This document shows positions 56,301-64,000 of a DNA stretch of 64,000 nucleotides, in pieces. This stretch comes from Calamus simplicifolius (lineage: Eukaryota > Streptophyta > Magnoliopsida > Arecales > Arecaceae): NCBI GenBank assembly GCA_900491605.1, contig UESW01003828.1, positions 444,811-508,810 on the forward strand, written 5' to 3'. Below the pieces are notes generated by a model. That model did not search any database, had not been told where the DNA came from, and saw only the letters and a program-made list of their open reading frames with translations. How positions within the stretch are numbered: the first letter of the stretch is position 1; each line of letters starts with the position of its first letter. The translations under genes and the position numbers were made by a program.

Positions 56301-59300
56301 TTCCAGGTAAGTGATCACCTCCTCCATTGCAACTCGGCTTCAATTCCACAGACAAGTGCGCCTAATGCTTGATCATTTTATGCTTCCCTTCTGATCAGCT
56401 CCTGTTCATGGCCATAATCACAATGACACTCTTCCTGCGAACCCACCTGCACAAAGATGATACGACCGAAGGAGGGATTTTTATGGGTGCTCTTTTCTTC
56501 GGAATTATCATGATTATGTTCAATGGATTCTCTGAACTTGCATTGGCCATTGCAAAGCTGCCTGTTTTCTTCAAACAAAGGGACTACCTCTTTTATCCAG
56601 CGTGGACTTACGCCTTGCCCGCTTGGTTGCTCAAGATACCTGTAACGCTTGTGGAAGTTGGTGTCTGGGTGTTCACGACATACTACGTGATAGGATTTGA
56701 TCCAAATGTAGGAAGGTTAGTGTTATGAACTATTTAGTTTTGCAACTGCCACAGCTTGACTACAGCCTGATTTAAGTGATTCTTCCATTCTGGCTCCTCA
56801 GAGAAATGACAGCATTACGTACTCTCTCTTCTATCTACAGGCTATTTAAGCAGTATTTGCTTCTCCTAGTTATCAATCAGATGGCTTCCGGGCTATTCCG
56901 TTTCATCGCCGCATTAGGTAGAAACATGATCGTCGCAAATACTTTTGGATCCTTTGCAGTGCTCATATGTGTGGTGTTGGGTGGATTCATAGTGTCGCGT
57001 GGTATGTTCTTCTTGCTCTCTGAACTACATTGCAAATTGTTTCTCTGGTGGTTTACTGTACCTAGTTTTTCGATTTAGCTGAACTCGTTTCGAAATATTG
57101 CTGATATTTGCTCCATTTTCGTTATTCCCTTTGGAAGACGACGTGAAAAGTTGGTGGATATGGGGTTACTGGATCTCACCGTTGATGTATTCGCAAAATG
57201 CCATCTCAACAAATGAATTCCTTGGGCACAGTTGGAGCCATGTAAGTTTATTTGCTTTTCTTTGGATCCATTAGATTTGGCCAACATGTAAATTAATATG
57301 ATGATTTAGACTGCTTTGAGAGACAATAACTGGTCCAAAATTAATGGTTTAAAAGTTCGAGTAATCATCCTTCTGAATGAAGTTCTAAGGATGATTACAA
57401 TTATTTGAATTAATATGCTAACAACTGCACACACACACACACACAACATGCATGCATGTACATTGATTTGACCACTGAAAAGAGGTAAACTTGGTACCCG
57501 TTAATTTGGCCTCACTTCAAAGACACAGAGCTTTCAAGTTATTAATGGTGATTTCCTTTGCAATCCAATTATCAATGTCCAACGGCAGTTGGTCAAATAA
57601 TGTCATCGTACGTATTCAGCGAACTGAAGTGCATTTCCTTTGCTCTGTTCTGTTGGTACCTCAGAATACTACTGATCCACTAGGAGTGCAAGTCTTGAAG
57701 TCCCGTGGAGTTTTTCCCGAGGCCAAATGGTACTGGATTGGTCTAGGTGCATTGGTCGGATATACGATCCTCTTCAACTTCTTTTTCACTGTGACTCTCA
57801 GCTTTATCAAGCGTAAGTGGTTCTGCCACCATTACTTTCGCATCAATCTAAGTAGCAATCTCGCATATCGTAATGCTTAAAGTAATTATTGTCCAAAATG
57901 AGATAGCTTGCTCCACGCCTCACTATCTAATGCTTGCAGCATTCGGGAAATCTCAGCCAGCTGTATCTGAAGAGGCATTGAAGGAAAAAAATGCCAACGT
58001 CACAGGAGAAGAAATGGCGCCATCATCATCTATAGAAAAGAGCTCTGACAGAGGTTCCGCATCTAAAAGTAAGTCAACAATTATGACACCACTGGCTTGC
58101 TCATCAAACAAATTTCTGCCAGTTCTGTTTTCTTTCTTTCACCTTTAACTTAACATTCTCACATTTGCATTGCAGAGTCTGCTCATGGAAGTCGGAATAA
58201 TGAAACCTTATCAAGCATGGCAGATAATCCTAATCAGAATAAGAAAGGAATGGTCCTCCCATTCACTCCCCTTTCCATCACATTTGACGATATAAGATAC
58301 GCGGTGGACATGCCACAGGTATCCATGATCTGCTTTTGTGTAGAAGATAAAATCCTCGATCTGTTGTGTTTAGCCGATCTTTTTTCTATCATGTGATGTA
58401 CTTTTTTTCTTGCCAAAACCTTAATTCCTTGATGAAATATGTAATTCTAGGAAATGAAAGCGAAGGGTGTCGAGGGAGACCGACTGGAGCTCCTGAAGGG
58501 AATAAATGGATCTTTCAGGCCAGGAGTGCTAACAGCTCTAATGGGCGTCAGTGGAGCAGGCAAGACTACACTCATGGATGTGCTGGCTGGAAGGAAAACA
58601 GGTGGATATATAGACGGGAACATTACCATATCTGGCTACCCCAAGAAGCAAGAGACATTTGCTCGTATATCAGGATATTGTGAACAGAATGATATCCACT
58701 CTCCTCATGTCACGGTTTATGAATCCCTTGTTTACTCTGCATGGCTTCGCTTGCCTACTGAAGTAGACTCTGCAACAAGAAAGGTTGGCTTCAATTCTTG
58801 TGCAACTTATAATAAGGTTGTAATTAATGACTGTAGAAACTTAATCATAAGCATATTTTGCACAGATGTTCGTCGAAGAGGTCATGGAACTCGTAGAGCT
58901 GACATCACTGAGGGACGCATTGGTAGGACTGCCTGGTGTGAATGGGCTATCAACCGAGCAGCGCAAGAGACTCACAATTGCAGTGGAGCTTGTTGCCAAC
59001 CCCTCCATAATATTCATGGACGAGCCTACCTCTGGACTGGATGCAAGGGCAGCAGCAATTGTAATGAGAACAGTGAGAAACACTGTGGACACTGGGAGAA
59101 CCGTGGTGTGCACTATTCATCAGCCTAGCATCGACATATTCGAAGCTTTTGATGAGGTGAAAGATCAGCCAGAGGAATAATTTCTCTCTGTTTTCCCACA
59201 CATATTCATAGATAACATATCTGCAAACACTGCTAATATGCGATGCTTTCTACTTTCAATTGCAGCTGTTTCTACTGAAGCGAGGAGGAGAGGAGATATA

Positions 59301-60607
59301 TGTAGGCCCATTGGGGCGGCATTCTTGTCATCTGATCGACTACTTTGAGGTGAGGCAATAGATAATAGAAAGGTTGCATCTTCTGTCAGATCGAGTTTAT
59401 AGACTCCTTGAACATATATATATTCAGTAATTAACGACTGTAACTTTGTATTTATATTGTCAGCAAATCGAAGGAGTGGCCAAGATAAAAGACGGCTATA
59501 ATCCTGCAACATGGATGCTGGAAGTGACAACAGGGGCACAAGAAGAAATGTTGGGGGTTGATTTCAGCCAGCTGTACAAGAGTTCAGAATTGTTTCAGTA
59601 CGTAGTTTGGCTGACTGACGTCCCCACTAGCTTGATTTCTAACAGAGAAGTTGCCTAGCTAAAAACATTATTAACTCTATATGTTATCTCGATCGTGTTG
59701 CAGGAGAAACAAGGCTTTGATTAAGGAATTGAGCGTACCTCCTCCTGATTCCACCGATCTTCACTTCCCAACTCAGTACGCTCAGTCATTCCTCAGTCAA
59801 TGCTTGGCATGCCTATGGAAACAACGCCTGTCGTATTGGAGGAATCCTCCATACACTGCTGTCAGGTTTTTCTTCACAACAATCATAGCCTTGTTGTTTG
59901 GGACCATATTCTGGGATATGGGTACTAAAAGGTAAGTAAAATCATCATCTGAAAATGTCCAAAATCTACTATAATTCCCCTATATATCTCTCTCCAAATT
60001 CGATCGTCTGATCGAATTGCATTATTGTTGCAGGTCCAAGAGGCAGGACTTATTTAATGCAATGGGTTCCATGTATTCTGCTGTTTTGTTCATTGGGGTT
60101 TCAAACGCCACATCGGTCCAACCTGTTGTCTCTATCGAACGAACTGTCTTCTATAGAGAGAGGGCAGCAGGAATGTACTCAGCTCTGCCGTATGCGTTCG
60201 GACAGGTAATCACTTCAACATCACCTTGCTTCTTTATCCAATACGGCATGGATATAAACCTCATCGATCGACATCAGCCATTGCTTCCATTTGCATGTCA
60301 CTTACAACCATGTTCTATGTATGGCATCCTATCCGCAGGTGTTGATCGAGACTCCTTACATCTTGATTCAGTCTCTGGTATATGGGGTTATAGTGTATGC
60401 GATGATTGCGTTTGAATGGACGGCTGCCAAGTTCTTTTGGTATTTGTTTTTCATGTTCTTCACCCTGCTATACTTCACATTTTATGGAATGATGACGGTG
60501 GGCATGACTCCCAACCTCAACATAGCTTCCATTATATCTTCTGCGTTTGTTGCAATATGGAATCTTTTCTCTGGATTTATTATCCCACGACCGGTAAGTT
60601 TTGACTC

Positions 60608-60642
<35 letters not shown>

Positions 60643-60946
60643 CATGTTGTGTGTCCTGTGATGATCGAAGATGAACTGAAGAAGTTTGGTCTTTTCGCAG
60701 AGTATGCCTGTCTGGTGGAGGTGGTATTCCTGGGCGTGCCCCGTTGCATGGACTTTGTATGGATTGGTCGCTTCACAGTTCGGGGATTTTAATGATCCTC
60801 GTCATGACACACTTGAAGGCGTTGATCAAACCGTGGCTCAATTTGTGCGGAGCTATTTTGGATTCAAGCACGACTTCTTGGAGTGGTTGCGGTGGTGGTC
60901 GTTGGATTTGCCGTGCTCTTTGCTTTCCTCTTTGGATTATCAATAA
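53397..60946 (+). CDS. Full-size ABCG transporter, pleiotropic drug resistance (PDR) type, 24 exons
   Basis: This is an ATP-driven plasma-membrane exporter of the PDR family. Exons as read: 53397-53764, 53853-53973, 54350-54438, 54550-54634, 54734-54893, 54994-55070, 55249-55302, 55428-55518, 55607-55908, 56025-56306, 56399-56715, 56841-57001, 57138-57241, 57665-57812, 57940-58068, 58176-58318, 58451-58783, 58866-59156, 59266-59349, 59464-59597, 59704-59931, 60034-60205, 60339-60593, 60701-60946. All introns are GT-AG and phases join to 1457 codons. NBD1: GPPGAGKTT (199-207), SGGQRKR (339-345), ALFMDEIS (358-365). NBD2: GVSGAGKTT (909-917), LSTEQRKR (1016-1023), IIFMDEPTSGLD (1036-1047). The membrane domains are exons 10-14 and 20-24. 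The start MET is followed by GSIR repeats. The tail is frameshifted (see findings). Substrate is unknown. Confidence 0.94.
53424..53490 (+). repeat. Minisatellite coding four GSIR repeats in the PDR N-terminus
   Basis: A 15-bp unit (GGGAGCATAAGGGCG and variants) repeats about four times and encodes AGSIR, AGSIR, MGSIR, AGSLR. PDR proteins often have one GSxR box near the N-terminus, so this looks like a local expansion. The region is cytosolic and lies before NBD1. Confidence 0.85.
55931..55978. repeat. (TTC)n microsatellite in PDR intron 9
   Basis: About 15 TTC units lie 45-95 bases before the acceptor at 56024, followed by a T-run at 56006-56015. They add to the pyrimidine tract of that intron. 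Length variation here would be a ready marker. Confidence 0.95.
57428..57444. repeat. (CA)n microsatellite in PDR intron 13
   Basis: About eight CA units lie in the longest intron (57242-57664), followed by ATGCATGCATG. Confidence 0.9.
60612..60640. repeat. (TC)n microsatellite in PDR intron 23
   Basis: About 14 TC units lie just after the donor of intron 23, at the exon 23/24 border. Confidence 0.92.
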
Positions 60947-62519
60947 AAGCACTGAACTTCCAGAAAAGGTGAAGAAGAATTTACTTGGTAGGTTAAACTG
61001 TTTTGGAGCTGACGATTCGGATCAGCCGCACCACCAAATGTAATCGATGGATATAGAATACCATGTGAACTATCAGAAGAGTGCAATTTTTTTTTTTACT
61101 CCTTTTTCATTTCTTCTACATTTTTTGTATCTCATGATTTATATATATAATGTAATATAGCTACTATGGTTTGTAAGCTTCCTCATAAAAATTATGAAAA
61201 ACAGAGTTTGTGAATTATAAATTATGTTGATGAGTGAAGGAAGGAAGGAAATAGGGGGGAAACAACATATAAAAATTTAGTATAAAAAGAAGCAAGAGGA
61301 AGATACTTGCAGCAGGGACCCTTTGGAAGTAATACTTGTCTCTCGTTACCTAATCTTCTTTTTTCCTCAATTTCTCATGTTATTTATTAACGAAAGAAAT
61401 ATCCATTAATCTTCGAATTTAAGATGATGCTCAATATATCATAACAACTGTTGTACTTGACATGGAAAAAAATTGCATAACGTGATAAAACTGAAAAAGA
61501 GATCATACAAACATGAGAACGCTTTTTTTTTTGGAGAAAAATGTAGTTCCAATGCTTGAAGGCAAAAGTAGAAGGCAAGATTGGAAGCAAGAAGAACCTG
61601 ATACTAGTTGGATGGGAGAAACTAATCAAAGAGCAACAATAAGAATCTCATTTAAAGTAGTCTAACTACAAATCAGAAGAACCATCAGCATTCTTCGAGC
61701 AAGCCTTCTTATACATGGTTAAAAATTTAAATGATATCTTTCGACTAAATTTATTTTAGATAATATCCTAAAGTGTAGCAAGATAGATGTGGCCACCTAT
61801 GAGTACAATATTTTTTAAGAGTAATCACATACCATCACTTGTAACCTTTTTGGGTTAGATCCTTGATCATTTTGAAATTCACATTGCACCTTGTCCCGTG
61901 TGTCCATGTGAAGGCGTAATGCAAAGGGGTTTTATGATTTTTGATGTGATTTTGATGGCCTGAGATGCTGTTCGAGGACAATCAGGCTATAAATTTCTAA
62001 TAATCTAATATTGATATTAGCAAACGGCATAGGCCTTTTTTTGGATTAGCTATTGGTTAATAGCTATTTTATATGATTGTTGGCCAATAGCCACTTAAAA
62101 GGTATTCACACAATTAATCCAAATAGGACCGTAACTAGTAGAAGGTTACGGTGAAATGAAAATATATGAATGTCAAACAATCAAGCTATGCTGGCATGGC
62201 TTGTGTAAGGATTGGCTTGATGGATCACCGTGCATTGCCAGCAAGACATTACTCATGTAAGGATTGTATTGGCACAGCTCAAGACGCTAAAGGAGTCCAA
62301 CATCGTCCCCTAGGCTTATAGCACAACTAAATAGGATCGTGTCATGCAAGTTCAACAAACTAAACAATTTTTTAATCTTTCTAAATTATTTTTATAGAAA
62401 TTAAATAAAAAATTCAATATGAAAAATAATACTCCTAGATAAGAATCTCATAATCTAAGCTGTTTATGAATGTTACAAAAGAGTAAAAATATAAAAACAT
62501 ACAAATAAACCACTAGCGG
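60947..62519. other. PDR 3' flank and unannotated AT-rich sequence
   Basis: The 3' UTR probably ends between about 61100 and 61210, where TATATATAATGTAATATAG and CATAAAAATTATGAAAAA resemble plant polyadenylation signals. From 61250 to 62519 I see no gene or element with confidence. Confidence 0.45.
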
Positions 62520-63251
62520 CTCATCGCATGCCTAGCCCATGCCAAATCGTGGGCTATGCTAGGCCTAGCACCTTAGGTCATCTTGCCGCCCCAACCTCAC
62601 TTCAAATACCACTAGCCGCCCCAACCTCACTTCAAAACACGAAACTGATCTTGGTGCCTCGCACCCATGCACCTCCTGTGCATACCAGCCTAGTCTCGTC
62701 CGCGTCCAAACCCGCCTGGCCTAGACCTCTCCATGGCCTTGATCTTTACTGGTCAAGCCATATGATCAAAATTGTATGCTAGGTACTTGCTGAATTCCTC
62801 CTATGAAGACTCACTGCCTTTCTTTTATAGGTGGAAAGCCGCTGTCCATCTATGTTGAATCCGCGTAGAAATCACCACCTCAAAGTACCGCCTAAGAGTC
62901 CTTCACGTAAGCCTCCAAGTGGTCTTCATTCTTGGCCATTGGATGTTGGTTGGACGGCCTTGATTAGCCCAAAGAACCGCCCAAAGCACCGCCAAAGAAC
63001 CTCTTTCGTAAGCCTCCAAGTGCGCTTCCATTTCTAGTCGTTGGATGCTTGGATGAATGGCTGAGATGCTCCCAAGGAACCGCCTCAAAATGAAGTCCCC
63101 AAAAAATACGTCATTGCTGGCTGGGCGGATTGCCCATGCCTGCTGCCAGGCTGGCCGCATGGCAGCCTGGACGCATGGGCTGCGCGCCAGGTTGAGCCAT
63201 GCGCTCGCGCGCCCGCCTGGGCCGCGAGCCTGCCTGGGCCGATCGGTAACA
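62520..63251 (-). repeat. Probable Gypsy LTR, - strand (left border not found)
   Basis: On the - strand an LTR-like start TGTTACCGATCGGCCC lies at 63251, directly after a polypurine tract (63252-63265, AGCGGGGGAAGGAT on -). A TATA-like CCTATAAAAG is at about 62825-62834 on the - strand. The sequence is GC-rich with CGCCC(A/T)GG runs and a loose repeat: GTAAGCCTCCAAGTG occurs at 62908 and 63008. The far end of the LTR was not located. Confidence 0.5.
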
Positions 63252-63265
63252 ATCCTTCCCCCGCT

Positions 63266-64000
63266 GAAATCTTGACGTCCTCGTCGAGCCATGCTGGAGC
63301 TCGATACTGTCACATCGTGCGCCCTCCTAGTGCACCTCGCCGCCGCACACCTTGACACTCCTGACCAAAGTCTCCCCGGTCCCAACATGGCCACCTGCCA
63401 CGTACAATTACTGATGCCTCTCCAGTTGGATAGCCCTCTCACCGAGCCATCCCGCCTGCTGCCTCCTGCTGCAGGCTGATATGCCTAAGCCTGCTACGCA
63501 TAGTGCCTGCATGCGCCGCCGCCTAGGCGCGAGGTTGCCGTGCAACCTCAAGTCTGGTGGTGGGGTGCTCTGCCCCAGCCCTTCGCTGTTGCCTTGCCCC
63601 TCCGCTAGCATGAAACAAGGACGTCTACATCTTTAGATCAGGATGCCTCCACGATGAGGCATAACCTCGGCCTTGGCGTTGATGAAGAAATCCATGCCCA
63701 ATACCATGTCGAGATTGTCGAGTGGCAGAACCTTCATGCTGCAGCGCCCTCACCATGAGCCCACCTCCAATGTGGCCTCTGCTTGGCCCAAAGACTTCAT
63801 CTCCTCAGAGTTTACGAGATTCACCTGATAAGGCTTGAAAAGCACTCCTAGACCCAATCTGTTCGCCGTTCCCTAGCTCACGAAATTATGCATCGCGCCG
63901 ATGTCAACCAAGGCCCGCATTGTCCTTTCGTTGACCCGAGCCCTTATGTACATCAGACCTTGGCTCTGCTCCATCGCGGTCAAGGTTCCAATTGCTATTA
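63266..64000 (-). pseudogene. Degenerate Gypsy polyprotein, aspartic protease region
   Basis: On the - strand from the window edge the reading MYIRARVNERTMRALVDIGA, then MHNFVS, then LDNLDMVLGMDFFINAKAEV, follows the retropepsin pattern of plant Gypsy elements. The catalytic DTG reads DIG. Stops occur after MHNFVS and after EVGSW. The reading ends near 63640. RT, RNase H and integrase, expected between protease and 3' LTR, are missing, so the copy carries a large internal deletion. Confidence 0.72.

Overview
This window is plant nuclear DNA, probably from a monocot and possibly a palm. That lineage guess is inference from the intron-containing gene style and the retrotransposon types. No taxonomic search was possible. 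Most of the 64 kb is transposable-element sequence. Only one cellular gene is close to intact: a 24-exon full-size ABCG/PDR transporter at about 53.4-61.0 kb. A cytosolic enolase gene at 0.34-7.09 kb is a dead fragment.

Layout, left to right. (1) 1-237: 3' end of a Copia element on the + strand. (2) 342-7088: enolase pseudogene. One exon is split by a 6-kb LTR element (1061-7035) that has two LTRs and a gag-like start, no pol, and about 1.9 kb of internal tandem repeats. (3) 7421-8091: MITE-like inverted-repeat cluster. (4) 8161-33223: a three-level nest of LTR retrotransposons, all on the - strand. Copia-1 (8161-33223) holds a Gypsy element in its gag (14115-31390, target duplication CTGAG). 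That Gypsy holds Copia-2 in its own gag (19833-29487, target duplication CTTTC). Both duplications read perfectly, so the order of insertion is certain. (5) 33225-35708: an 89-bp satellite packed with GATCGATC. It starts next to the only N in the window and cuts off the outer Copia LTR. (6) 35709-44732: a decayed CACTA (En/Spm) DNA transposon with subterminal GCGACGCA repeats, a GC-rich leader, a repeat-filled first intron, a long foldback, a TNP2-type transposase with stop codons and a second coiled-coil ORF. (7) 45509-46998 (-) and 51851-52920 (+): two 5'-truncated L1-type LINEs, each with clear target duplications. (8) 47258-48188: a probable LTR remnant. (9) 49085-49450: an unexplained GC-rich island. 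(10) 53397-60946: the PDR transporter. (11) about 62520-64000: a degenerate Gypsy fragment on the - strand.

Function. The transporter should be a plasma-membrane exporter with two repeats of nucleotide-binding domain plus membrane domain. Both Walker A motifs and both signature regions are present. An apparent 1-bp deletion in the last exon replaces the C-terminal membrane helix with an unrelated short tail, which is the most testable biological point here. I did not find a convincing new defence or metabolic system. The most unusual DNA is structural: the GATC-rich satellite fused to a CACTA end, the CACTA foldback, and the repeat-stuffed non-autonomous LTR element.
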